Positions 22,684-33,630 of a stretch of DNA of 64,000 bases are shown here, piece after piece. This stretch comes from Globodera rostochiensis (Eukaryota; Nematoda; Chromadorea; Rhabditida; Heteroderidae). A program made the position numbers and the translations under genes. Under the pieces are notes generated by a model that made no database searches, had not been told where the DNA came from, and saw nothing but the letters and a program-made list of their open reading frames with translations. The stretch is taken from positions 2,651,214 to 2,715,213 of the forward strand of contig JAEVLN010000003.1 in the NCBI GenBank assembly GCA_018350325.1. The letters run 5' to 3'. Numbering within the stretch: position 1 is the stretch's first letter; every line of letters starts with the position of its first letter.

Positions 22684-23085
22684 GTAACTGGGCGCGCACG
22701 ACTGGACGCGCACGATTGGGCGCGGCACGATTGGGCGCCGACAAGTTTTTCGTTAAACTTTGTTCAAAATCAACCAAACCAAACATTCTTGGTATCATTC
22801 GAAAGCATGTAATAAGTAGAAGCTTACAAAGGCAAAAGCTAAGCGATTCGACTTAAATAAAGAAAGTTATGACGTCACCACGACAAAAATGGCAATTTTC
22901 ACAGGTTTTAAACCTATAACCTTTTTTTGAAAAGACGAATCGGTTAGCTTTAGCTTGGCCAAAGGTTCAGCATACTGAGAGCTTTTGTATGATACCAATT
23001 TTTGCTTCGGGCACCGAATCGTGCCGGCACCGAACGTGCTGGCGCCCAATCGTGCGCGCCCAATCGTGCCGCGCCTAATCGTGGT
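22684..23085. mobile_element. Foldback element with arrayed 'cacgattgggcgc' arms
   Basis: The left arm (22684-22745) has four tandem variants of cacgattgggcgc. The right arm (23006-23085) has the same array as its reverse complement. Inner flanks (ggtatcat/atgatacc) also pair. The 260-bp centre is AT-rich with no coding potential. Iterated sub-terminal repeats in inverted orientation are typical of foldback transposons. Confidence 0.7.
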
Positions 23086-23218
23086 GCTCCGTTGGCGGGC
23101 CGTTACACGGCCTTTCATTATTATATCCGGCTTTTTGTTACTCAAAAGTCGTTTTTCCTTAATTTTCAAAATTTTAAACCGATTCAAAAACCATTTTAAA
23201 TTCTCAAGCATCAATTCC

Positions 23219-26200
23219 AGGCCGAACTCATCAATTTCTCAAAAAAGATTCTATTTAATCCCACCCCGTCCGGTTAAGGTCAGTCGGATGATGAATCATC
23301 AATTCGTTGTACCGAAACAAAGAGATTTTCCTTCGTGAACTCATTTCCAACGCGTCCGATGCACTCGACAAAATTCGGCTGATTTCGTTGACGAATTCGA
23401 GCGCTCTCGCGGAAACGGAAGAGCTTTCCATCAAAATTAAGGTTTGGAGGTGTTTTTTTTTAAATTTTTTTAGTTGTTTTAGGCTGACAAGGAAAATCAC
23501 ATTTTGCACATCACCGACACGGGCCTTGGCATGACCAAGCAGGACATGATCAACAACCTGGGCACTATTGCGCGGTCGGGCACCAGCGAATTCATCTCTA
23601 AACTGCTCGACTCGTCAACCTCATCAGACCAACAATAGGCAAGTTGTGGAATTGTGGCATTGGCATTTTTTTATGCCATCTTTGGTAATCCTGTAGTTTA
23701 CAGGTCCCGAATTTTTTTATTTTTAAATGAAGGTTTTATGCAATTCTAAGAAGTACTCGGGGGTCATTGAGGTCGCTGATCACGAATATGACATCAGAAA
23801 AAATTCGGGACCTGTAAACTACAGGATTACCCCATCTTTTTGTGTTAAAATTCGAAATCGATTGAATTTGAATTTTTTTCCACAATTTTAGGACTTGATT
23901 GGTCAATTCGGTGTCGGTTCTACTCGGCATTTTTGGTTGCTGACCGTGTGGTGGTGACCAGCAAACACAACGACGACAGCAAGCAGTACATTTGGGAGTC
24001 GGACTCCTCCCAGTTCAGCATTGTCGAAGACCCTCGGGGGCCCACCCTTCTGCGGGGCACCCAAGTGTCGCTGCACCTCAAGGAGGAGGCTTACGACTTC
24101 TTGGAACCCGACATGCTGAAAAAGTTGATCCAAAAATACTCCCAGTTCATCAACTTCGACATCCTCTTGTGGCAGTCCAGGGTAGGGGAAGTTGGACGTC
24201 TTAATTTCTGAAACAAAACAAATTTTTCATAGACTAAAACAATTGAAGAGCCAGTGGAGGAGAGCGAGGAGGAAAAGGAGGCTGCAGAGAAGAAAGAGGA
24301 GGAAGAGAAGAAGCCGGCGGAGGAAGAGGAAAAGAAGGAAGACGAACTGGAGGAGAAGAAGCCCGAGGAAGAGGAGGGAAAAGAGGAGGAGGTGATTGGG
24401 AATTTTTCTTTTTTGCATAACTTATTTTTATTTCAAAAAAAGGAGAAAAAACCCAAAACAAAAATGGTGGAGAAGACGCTGTGGGACTGGCAGAAGGTGA
24501 ACACCATGAAGCCCATTTGGATGCGAAAACCGGCCGAAGTGGCGGAGGACGAGTACAAGGAGTTCTACAAGTCCATCACCAAGGACTTTGATGAGCCGTT
24601 GGTTTGTCCACTTTTTTTCTTTCTTTCTGAAAAGTGTTGTGACGAAATTTTGTGCATCTTCAGGGCCATGTGCACTTCACGGCCGAAGGGGAGGTCAGCT
24701 TCAAGTCCATTCTATACGTGCCGAAAACGTTGGCGACTGATGCCTTTGCCTTCCAAAACTACGGGAAGACGGAGGACAATATTAAGGTGAACGTTTTGGA
24801 CTTAATGGGCTCGTTGATTTTAGAAAAATAAATGACATTCTTTTCAAATTTTGCAGTTGTACGTCCGCCGGGTGTTCATCACCGACGACTTCCAGGACAT
24901 GTTGCCCAAATATTTGTCCTTCATTCGGGGCATTGTGGACTCGGACGATTTGCCGCTAAATGTGTCACGCAAGAATCTGCAACAGCACAAACTGTTGAAG
25001 GTGATCAAGAAGAAGTTGGTCAGGAAGGTGCTGGACATGTTGAAGAAGATTGCGCCCGAGAAGTTCGACGAGTTTTGGAAGATGACATAAAAATATTTTT
25101 AAAATTGTTGATTAAGCGTTTTCTGCCTTAGGAGTACTCAACCAACCTGAAGTTGGGCGTCATGGAGGACCTGTCCAACCGAAACCGTTTGGCTAAACTG
25201 CTTCGCTTCCGCAGCTCCGCTGACCCGGAGAAACATACCACGTTGGAGGCATACGTCGAGCGCATGAAGGAGAAGCAGCAGGGCATCTACTACATGGCCG
25301 GCACTTCCCGTGGGTTTTTGTTTTTCGTAATGATTGGCATTTGACGGCACGTTTTTTTTCGGATTTTATTTAAAAATTCTAAATTAAATTGAACGCTTTT
25401 TAAAGGCGAAGAAGTGGAAAACTCACCGTTCGTCGAGCGTCTACTTAAGAATGGCTTTGAAGTTCTGTACTTGACCGAACCCGTTGACGAGTACTGTATC
25501 CAGGTGGGCATGACCACTTATAGTAGAAATTTGAATTTTTTTTTTTTGTTAATTTTTAGTCAATGCCCGAATTCGAGAACAAAAAGTTCCAGAACGTGGC
25601 GAAGGAGGGACTTAAGCTGGACGACGGAGGCAAATCGGAGGAGCAGCACAAACTGTTGGAGGAACAGTTCAAACCGTTGTGCGACTGGCTCAAGAACAAG
25701 GGCTTGAATGACAAGGTGAAGAGGAAGGGGGTAGGCTGGGGGCGTACACCTCACACATTTTTTTCGAAATTCAAAGACATTTAAAAGACAATTAATGGAA
25801 TTATTTTTTGGATTTTAGTAACAATCCACCCAATTTTAAGATTGAAAAAGCCGTTGTCTCTCAACGCCTCACCAAATCGCCGTCGGCTTTGGTTGCTTCT
25901 TCGTGGGGGTGGTGCGCGCGGCTTTTATTGATTGATTATTGGCATCTTACTTCAGGTCTGGAAACATGGAACGGATCATGAAGTCGCAGGCGTACGCCAA
26001 GGCGCGCGACCCGTCCCAGGAGTTCTATGCCAAGATGAAGAAGACGTTTGAAATCAACCCGCGCCACCCAGTGGTCAGGGAACTGCTCCGACGGGTCGAG
26101 GAGGATGCGGAGGGTAGGAAATCAAATTTTCAAATTGGGTTTTGAATAAATGAATTTCAAACGATTGGTTGGCGTTTTTTAGACCCTGTGGCCCAGTCCA

Positions 26201-26403
26201 CCGCCCATTTGCTGTACGAAACGGCGACATTGCGTTCTGGGTACTCCCTGGACGACCAAGTGGGCTTTGCGGAACGCATTGAAGGCGTAAGTGTATAATC
26301 CCATTCTTAAAATTTATTTTTTAAATTGAGTAATTAACTGAAAACGACCCAAATGTCTACGACTGACTGGACTAACATTGTTCAGATTTTGCGCAAAACT
26401 TAA
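23219..26403 (+). pseudogene. Degenerate endoplasmin (GRP94/HSP90B) copy
   Basis: A dozen exons encode most of HSP90[41 protein letters not shown], the charged Glu/Lys linker, then [90 protein letters not shown] and [17 protein letters not shown]90B is the ER-lumen ATP-dependent chaperone. Several breaks are visible: no signal peptide or N-terminal exon; a roughly 50-bp insertion and a frameshift before IINSLYRNK; a stop/lost donor after SSTSSDQQ; a 1-bp deletion in the GFYSAF motif; a GT-to-AT donor after DEFWK; a lost base at the acceptor before NNPPNFK; and a stop after ILRKT that removes the acidic tail and KDEL-type retention signal. Sequencing errors could explain single-base cases but not all. 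Most likely it is a recent pseudogene. Confidence 0.8.
23685..23830. mobile_element. 146-bp MITE with 8-bp target duplication, in an HSP90B intron
   Basis: The arms GGTAATCCTGTAGTTTACAG (left) and CTGTAAACTACAGGATTACC (right) are perfect inverted repeats, extending for over 30 bp. Both are flanked by ccatcttt (23677-23684 and 23831-23838). Confidence 0.92.
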
Positions 26404-27573
26404 CAAAAGGGAGCTTTAGTGTGCCTTCGGGAGCGAAATGAATTGATGATCTGTTTTTGGATGCCTGGGGGATTTGTGTCTTTGTTTTTTATTTGTAAAC
26501 ATTGGAAGTTTCGGAGTGAAAACAAGAAGAAGAGTTTATTGGTTGGTCACTTTTCTGATCTTGCAAATAGCACGTTTTTTCCCCCTTTTGAGTGTTGTTT
26601 TCTCGGTTATCTGAAAAAATTCCCGGCCCTGCGGCGGTTCTGGACTGCCCCCAACCCTAAGTTGAACAATGTGTTCATGAGACTTTTCACTCGCAACAAA
26701 CAAGTTCAAGAGGTTTTGGAATTTGGGCTATTTTCTTTTTCCTATTTTTTGTTTGTTTGCTGATGGTTGTCATAATGAGGAGGCGGCGGCGGCGGTTGTT
26801 GTTGTGATATGTGCGACATTCTGAGGTCATTTTTGTGTTGTTGTTTCGCATTTGTTCTAATTTATTATTTCGTTGTCATCAAAATTTACGTCCATCTTGT
26901 TTTTTCCACTTATAACAGCACCCACATTTCCATTCTCTCGCCTACCTTTTCTTCATTTTTGTATCGGCAATAAATTTGACTGTTTTTGGTCCGGAAAATC
27001 CCCCCCCCCCTTCCCCCCATCTGTTTGGGCCAAGCGGAACCGTTTCTGCTCAAACAATTACAAAATACAAACTTTTTTGCGCAACTTGATACAATCTTTA
27101 CTAATTTTTCTAGGGACGAAGAACACACATTGATGATATTTAAGACCCCGAACAAAAAGAATTCACGAAAGTACACAAAAATAGTACATTGACACCAAGG
27201 GGGGCAAAAACACAACTCGAACAATAGGGGCATTTGTCAAATTTCAATTGGGCTAAACAAGACAAAACAGAAAGGGGTCCACCATGCTCTTTGAACGACG
27301 CGGGGGATTGGCAAATTGTAATGCAATAAAGTGAAAAATGCCATGTGTAAGGAGAATGGGCTCAGACTCCGATTTCGATCGATCACATTGGCTCGTTTTT
27401 GAACGTGCTGCTGCGCGCTTGCGTCTAACGACGTTCTGAAATCAAGTTCAGGTCTTTTTTTTTAGTAAAAAACAATCAAAAAACTGGGTTTTAAGAGACA
27501 CAAATTTGGCGTTATGATTTAGACAAATATTCTTAAAACATTCGCAAAAAAATGCCTAAAAATTTAATTTTTC
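26404..27573. other. Intergenic
   Basis: Mixed AT-rich sequence with a GGC-rich microsatellite near 26780 and a poly-C run near 27000. No exon has convincing support. Confidence 0.5.
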
Positions 27574-28320
27574 TCAAGTAAAACCTGCTCGACATTGAAT
27601 CCACTGAGTCATGAAAAGATCGATTGGTCGTGTGTTGCCACGCGACGCCTCCACCAAAATGTCGTAGTAGTCGTCCTGGGCCTCCTTGGGAAAACAAATC
27701 GGGCCAAACCCGGCGCGATTCAGTAGAAGGTTCATGACAAGTCGACTCAAGCGGCCGTTGCAATCCGAAAACGGATGCAAAATCGACTAAATTGAAATAA
27801 GATATTTTTATTCAAAATTAATATTTTTAATTTAACTCACCAATTTGTGCATCGCATGCGTCGCCAGCCATATGATTCCCATTCCTTGCCCCTGACTATT
27901 CAGTTTTTCTTGCTCGTTTATCCATACGACAAGATCACGCATTTTGCCTGGGACCTCAGCCGGGCCCGTGGGAATAAGGAAATCTCCGACAGCCACGTTA
28001 CGCTCCCGAAATTTTCCAGCCCAGTACGTGTTGCCTGCGATCTTTCGATGGAGGTCACAAATATTCTGAATAAAATAATCTGATGGTAGTATTTTTTGGT
28101 TCTAAACCCATCCCACAATTCTAGCCAATTAAAAAAAACCATTTACCTTTAGAGTTATTTCGTTTCCGTGCAAATCGTTGTTATCGAGGAGCTCGATTAA
28201 ACGTTCATCGTCATCAAACGTGGACCCTTCTTCCCAAGCATCTCGCATGATTGCGTTTGCTTCTGCATGTTGTCGCACTTGCCGTTGACGGGTCTCATAT
28301 GGAGCTGAAGAGCCGGACAT
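27574..28320 (-). CDS. Single-domain Fic protein (putative AMPylase)
   Basis: Three exons (28320-28147, 28065-27841, 27786-27574) join in phase 0 to 203 residues with canonical introns. The Fic domain fills residues 40-200: LHRKIAGN...AGKFRERNVAVGDFLIPTGP, a helix ATHAMHKL, then the catalytic motif HPFSDCNGRLSR (about residue 137), and MNLLLNRAGFGPICF. Fic enzymes use this His to transfer AMP (or other phosphoryl groups) onto hydroxyl side chains. Two departures stand out. The Gly/Ala of HxFx(D/E)(G/A)N is Cys. The upstream regulatory motif (S/T)xxxE(G/N) reads NNDLHGN, so the inhibitory Glu is His. There is no membrane segment or TPR, unlike metazoan FICD/FIC-1, and no signal peptide. It lies downstream of, and on the same strand as, the TFIIH p62 gene. 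Confidence 0.85.
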
Positions 28321-29384
28321 TTGTAGCAATTGAATAGGTATAAAATCCTGAAATTATATATTAATCGACTCTTCTCATCCAGGCAAAAATTATGACAAAT
28401 GTTTAAAAAATGGGGACGGCATTCATTCTTTGCATCTTTGCCAACAAATTCGGTGAAGGAGGGGAGGGAAGGGAAGGAGGGAGAGGAGGAGGGGCGAAAT
28501 TGAATTGTCAAAATTTGGCAATGAATAGCAGTTGGGCGCTCCCATAGTCTCTCCCTTGCACCGGTCAAATTAAGCGCCGGGGGGCGAGGCAAAAAATCCC
28601 CACGAACCCGGCACTTTTCTGTAAAATTCTGCTGTTGCTGACGCTTTGCTTGTGTATATGTTATTAGGTGATCAAGCAAAAGAGCTGATCGAGATCAAAC
28701 ACCCACCGCCCTCCAAGAATTGGTAAGTAAATGGACGGTTCGTCAAAATGGCATTTTCCTGTTGTTCGTAGAAAAGGCATTTTTCCAGAGGCGACAGGCA
28801 TGAACTGTGCGAATTTGTTCAACATCGGATTTGCTCAGCTCCTACAAAATGCCGGTTTTTAATAAAATGCAAAAAAAAAAACACCAACAAATACCTTAAA
28901 ACTGACGGCCACCGCTGTGTCGGTCTCTGCCCGCTCCGTCGCCTCATCGAAATCGTCCAAATGCTGCGCAGTCAGCAGATCAAAAAAGATGATTTGGTTC
29001 ATCTGAATTTTCAGAGAATGTAAAACCAAATTCCAACGCAAAAAAATGCCCGGAAATCGAAATTCCGGCTGCTTAAAAAGGTCCAAAAATAAAAAATTTC
29101 AAATTTTGAAAAATTTATAGCAAAATAATTATTTCTACTTTTCTAGATTTCAAGGAGTGTTGTCTAGAAAGGAACCAATTTGGAGTTTATCCACCATAAG
29201 TCCACACATCCCTGCTCGCAAACACAGGAAGGGACAAAGACTCCAAAAAAATTGAAAACCAAACCCAAAAATTCGTTTCGAGACTCTAAGTGTCTCAAAA
29301 TTCGGTCACTGAACCCCGGCATTTTCTTTAACCGTCCCTCCGACGAACGATTGATTGGGTGTGGCCATTATTTGCCCCCCCTAC
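28321..29384. other. Intergenic; one isolated exon-like frame
   Basis: A minus-strand frame at about 29000-28893 (MNQIIFFDLLTAQHLDDFDE and on) sits between an acceptor-like CAG and GTATT. It could belong to p62 or to another gene, but I recognise no family. Small plus-strand exon-like pieces occur near 28670 and 28790 with no partner. Confidence 0.35.
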
Positions 29385-31315
29385 CTCTTCCAGAACGCTT
29401 CCGCTTTCGTTCAGTGCTTGCATGAGCGCTGCCTTTGCTCGTCCCATTTCGTCAGCGGTCGGCGCTTTGGCAAAATGTTTGGGCACATTGTAAGCGGCCA
29501 GCGGGCAGAAATCGTCGCGGACAATGTCCAGCTCGGCAAGTTCGTTGCTATGAACGTTTTTTTCCCACTCACATTATTAATATTTATGAGTTTAAATTTT
29601 TTTGCCGCACTTCCAAGTCGAGTACATAGCCCTCGGACGACGATGGACGTTCTTGTTGGTGTTGACCATTCCTTTCCATGTCTCCCTAAATTTTAAAGCA
29701 CGTTTATTTCTGCTTCCAAAATTAAAAAACAAAATTCAACAAAAAGCGGCGTACATTTTGTGCTGTCTCTGCCCCGGTTGACGTTTTGCCAAGCCGTCGT
29801 TCCTCATCCGCCTCTGCCGTCGTCTCCAGCACCCGTTCGGAGTGGTAGTTGCACCGGCGGACCAACAACCGCTTGGCAACGGTGGAGCCACGGAGAGAAA
29901 TTCGAGTAGAACGCTAAAAGAACAAGAACAAAAAAAATGCACACCAATTCAAATGCGCATTGCGCACACGACCGACCGACCGACCATTTCCGAGAGAATG
30001 CCAAAATCCTCGTCAATATACGAAAAGTCCAAATGCCTTTTGAGCGATCGTTGTCCCTTTGCAATGAGTTCGGCCATGTCTTAAAGAAATGTTCGGTTAA
30101 TACAAAATTTTTTAAAAAAGGAATTGGAATGTGTACAATTTTTCATTTGCTTCACTTTTTTCATCCATTTTGATACAGTCCGTAAAAGGATCGTCCGTCA
30201 ATGTGTTGCCACTTGCGCTGGTCTTCGACGTGCTCGGCATGTCGGCAGGTGTTGCGCGCCTGATGAAAATAGTGGGACTGAAAGAAGCGTGACCAAAACT
30301 CCTGCCCGCTCAGTTCGTGCGGGACCAACTCCAAATGCTTGCGCTCAACTGAATGGGGCGGAGGATGGTTAATGTGCCAACTCCGTTTTTTATAAAAAAT
30401 GATCCCAAAGTGTGTTCAATTTTTGAAATTTTGGTTGACAAAAACTATTAGGTCAGTACCGGCGGGGTAAGTGCGAAAAAATGGCTTGAATGGTTTCGGT
30501 GGTCAAATTCAGTCGAATGCCGTTGATCCCCTCGGACTGCACAATGGAACTCAAAAAACCGGCCGAAACACCGACGCGCTGCTGTTCACCGTTCGCGTCA
30601 TTGCCATTGGTGTCTTTGTCGTCCTGAAATTTTGACGGCACTTTTTCCCAAATTCTTCATGAATTCAACAAACCGTTTTATAATGGAATGACCAAAAGTC
30701 TTGTGGAGTGATCACTTTCGAGGCCACCAAGTGCTTGTACATGTCCCACAGGTGCGTGTTCTGCTGCAAAATGTGCTGTTTGGCTTCGCGTTCGCGATCC
30801 GTGCCGCCCTTAGCCGACTGTTGTGCCATCTTCAGAAACAATGAAAGCGGCAATTTACTTCAATTTTATATTGTTGCAAAAGCTTTTGGTTATTTAAATT
30901 GCAATTTTTTTAAAATAAATGCCTGGTTGACAAGCTGACGGTGTCGAACCAGTGCCTGCTGTAACATTTCCTTGACCAGGTCCCGCTCGGCAAAAAGCTG
31001 TTCCTGGCTGTGTGCCGGGTTCATGAACACAAAGGTAGCCACGTCTTCGTTAAACATGCACAGCTGGAGTTGCACCTTTGGCCTCTTTGGTGGCGAAATA
31101 CGTTGACCTTAAATGAAAACAAAACATTTTTTTGAATTTTGAAAAATATGGACTTAGAAGAGTTTCTGGGTCTCAAAATTTTCAATTTTCAATAAATTTG
31201 CACTCTCTGTGAGTGAACGCACCGAACCTTTGACTTTGGAGAAAGGCACCAAAAGTTGGTCGTCCTTCTCCAATTCGCTGCTCCACTGAATTCGGTCGTC
31301 GTGAATGCAAAGTGA
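29385..31315 (-). CDS. TFIIH core subunit p62/TFB1 (GTF2H1), partial
   Basis: Antisense exons encode, in order: the end of the N-terminal PH-like domain (CIHDDRIQWSSELEKDDQLL...QRISPPKRPKVQLQLCMF; 31315-30960); the first BSD domain (HLWDMYKHLVASKVITPQDF W; 30800-30675); GVSAGFLSSIVQSEGINGIR LNLTTETIQAIF (about 30580-30480); the second BSD domain (LVPHELSGQEFWSRFFQSHY FH; 30330-30250); and a low-complexity region and helical piece ending near 29385. Domain order and the BSD Trp/Phe motifs match p62, which anchors TFIIH to acidic partners in transcription initiation and repair. The first exon and the C-terminal helical bundle were not found. The intron before 31315 holds a G-rich tandem repeat, which may have pushed the first exon far upstream. 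Confidence 0.82.
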
Positions 31316-31319
31316 GCCA

Positions 31320-31625
31320 AGCGAATGAATAAAGTAAATATGTGAAGATGGGTGGGGGGGAGGAGAGGAGGGAGGGGGGAGAGGAGGAGGGGGGGGGGGA
31401 GGGGGAGGGGGGGGAAGGGAAGGGAAGGGGGAAGAGGAGGAGGGGGGGGGGGGGGAGGGGGGGGGGGGAAGGCAAAAGAAGAGAATGAATAAGTAAATAT
31501 GTGAAGATGGGGGGGGAGGGGGGGGGGGTGGAAGGGAAGGTTAAGGGGGAAGAGGAGGAGGGGGGGGGAGGGCAAAAGATGCAAAGTGAATGAATAAGTA
31601 AATATGTGAAGATGGGGGGGGATTA
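31320..31625 (-). repeat. G-rich tandem repeat with conserved 'gaataagtaaatatgtgaag' block
   Basis: Three units start with GAATGAATAA(A)GTAAATATG and continue into long poly-G/GGA runs (31322, 31482, 31587). Unit length varies from about 105 to 160 bp owing to the G runs. The repeat sits next to the first recognised exon of p62. Confidence 0.8.
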
Positions 31626-31756
31626 GCACATATTTACTGACATATTTAACTAGAAAAAAATTTCGGAGGGGGAATTGATCCATCTGAGCGCGGCGCTCAG
31701 ATGACACTCCCATTTGAGCGCCAGGAGTATCAACAGGTCCGCATTTACGGTAGGGG

Positions 31757-31862
31757 ACGACTGAGTCTGGCCGACTGAGTCTGGGCCAACTAAGTCTGGC
31801 CGACTGAGTCTGGCCAACTGAGTCTGGTGGCCAACTGAGTCTGGCCAACTGAGTCTGGTTGG
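31757..31862 (+). repeat. Tandem 14-bp repeat 'ggccaactgagtct'
   Basis: Seven or so copies of (g)ggccaactgagtct, with variants gac and aag, lie head to tail. Just upstream (31656-31740) is a segment 'catctgagcgcggcgctcagatg', which is itself palindromic and recurs inverted at 42390-42435. Confidence 0.85.
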
Positions 31863-32565
31863 TAGGAAAAAATTTTGAACTTAAATTTTGTAAAATAAAG
31901 AAAGTCAACAAACATATGCTAAAAAAATATCTTTCTTAAACAAAAATTAAAGCAAACAAACATAATCAACAACAAAAACTAAATAAAACAATCATTGATT
32001 CTTCATGTGATAATTTTGGAAATTCCTGTGAGAAAATCGATTATTCTTTGGGCGTTTTGATTTTGTATGGGATATTGATGGTCGCCCAAAAAATGATACC
32101 TGGGGTTCGTTAGGCTTAGGCCTAACAAATAAGCGTAAACTTGCAATTAGCCAAAGTGCATTTGAAAAGCGTCCGCCCGGTCACGCGGCCTGAACACACA
32201 CAGCGCTAAATTCAATGGGATTTGAAGCTCTATTGGCAGTTTGAACAAATTTAAAATTTCTCCGTTTTTCGACACTGGGGGGGGGCGTCATTCATTGAGA
32301 AAATCGACTGCGACAGACACAACACTTCTCTTTTTTTCGTTCTTTGGAAATATTGCATCATACTAGCTCCCACACTCCAAATCACACACAAACTATTTTA
32401 TATACCAATCGACTCCTTCCTCTCGGTCTCTAATGCACGAATTTAATAGGATTTTTTGTTCGGAAGCCAATATGAAGCAAGTTTCGAGCAACGAGCTGAA
32501 CTTGTGGACAGCTGAGTCCCTAGTGAAAGGGACACTTCAGTCCAGGGCTCAACTTTCTTCATAAT

Positions 32566-33443
32566 TAGGGTTCGGATAATCGGGTTGGGGCCGGGCGGGC
32601 TTTTTTTCCGGGCAACCCGAAAGTGGCCGGGCGGGCTTTGCCGGGCGAATATTTTTGGGTTTTTCCTCCGGGCGGGCTTTGCCGGGCGAATACCGGGCTT
32701 TAGCCCGGATTTTGGAAAACATCCGAATACCGGGCGAATATTTAAAAAATTTTTTGAAACAGCTTAAAAGTTAGAGATTGATCATTCCTGATCATGTACG
32801 ATATAGACCAGGGATGTGTATCGTATCGTATCGTAATCGTAAATATCGTAATTTAGAGCCTCGTATTTTCGCTAAAAATCACCCGTATCATAATTTTTGA
32901 GGCCCCAGATTCGGGAGGGGGGTCGGCGGTGCCGATAGGCGCCGCCGAGAAATTTTTGAATTTTTTACTCAATTTGTTAAGAGATTTTCATCCAAAATTT
33001 AAAAATATGGTACCTTTTTTTTGAAGTTTTTACGAATGCGAGGGCCCGGCGGTGCCGATAGGCGCCGCCGGGGAAATTTTTTTGATTTTTGATGACAATT
33101 TGTAAAGAAAATTGGTCCAAAAATTACGAATTTTGCAAAACAAAGGGGTTCCCTACTTGCAAAAATGACAAAAAAATATTCGGAAAATATTCGGTTTTTT
33201 GGGGCCGGGCGGGCTTTTTTCCGGGCTACCTAAAAGGAGCCGGGCGGGCTTTGCCGGGCGGGCTTTTTTGATTTTTTGTCCGGGCGGGCTTTGCCGGGCG
33301 AATATTTTTTGGTTTTTCGTCCGGGCGGGCTTTGCCGGGCGAATACCGGGCTTTAGCCGGGATCGAATATTTCCTAGTCGGGCGCCCGCCCGGCCGAATG
33401 CCCGCCCGTTGCCCGCCCGACCCGGGCGCCCGCCCGAACCCTA
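32566..33443. mobile_element. hAT-like element with 8-bp target duplication and hairpin pair
   Basis: The 878-bp element runs from TAGGGTTCGG to CCGAACCCTA and is flanked by ttcataat (32558-32565 and 33444-33451). Sub-terminal zones repeat 'gccgggcgggctttgccgggcg' many times. The interior carries the GATA hairpin pair and the start of another hAT-like end (CAGGGATGTG at 32811). No transposase frame is visible. Confidence 0.9.
32925..33069 (+). repeat. Pair of GATA-loop hairpins, 123-bp spacing
   Basis: The hairpins are at 32925-32946 and 33048-33069. The spacer again has ACTCAATTTGTTAAG, and the sequence after the second hairpin has GACAATTTGTAAAGAAAATT. Confidence 0.9.
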
Positions 33444-33495
33444 TTCATAATGGCTTCCCAAATGATGCAATTTTATTACCCTTACTTTTCCTCAG

Positions 33496-33630
33496 AACGC
33501 CACAACAACGAAAATTCAAACCCAAGACTCCATTAAAGTCCCAGAGCCCCGGGGCTCAGCAAGCGATAAGTTCCATTTGCCAACCCGTACATGTGTTGTC
33601 CGTTCTGTTAAAATGTTGAGGACTGAATAG
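33496..33630 (+). other. Possible terminal exon, unidentified
   Basis: After TTTTCCTCAG, an open frame of 44 codons (NATTTKIQTQDSIKVPEPRG and on) ends at TAG 33628-33630. Codon use looks like coding sequence, but no upstream exon can be linked: the hAT-like element lies immediately upstream. I recognise no family. Confidence 0.3.

Noticed and set aside
28197..28679. 160-codon minus frame overlapping the Fic first exon
   Set aside because: Out of frame with the phase-matched Fic exons and without similarity.
31182..31911. 240-codon Pro/Leu-rich minus frame
   Set aside because: Crosses the G-rich tandem repeat; the real p62 exon uses a different frame.
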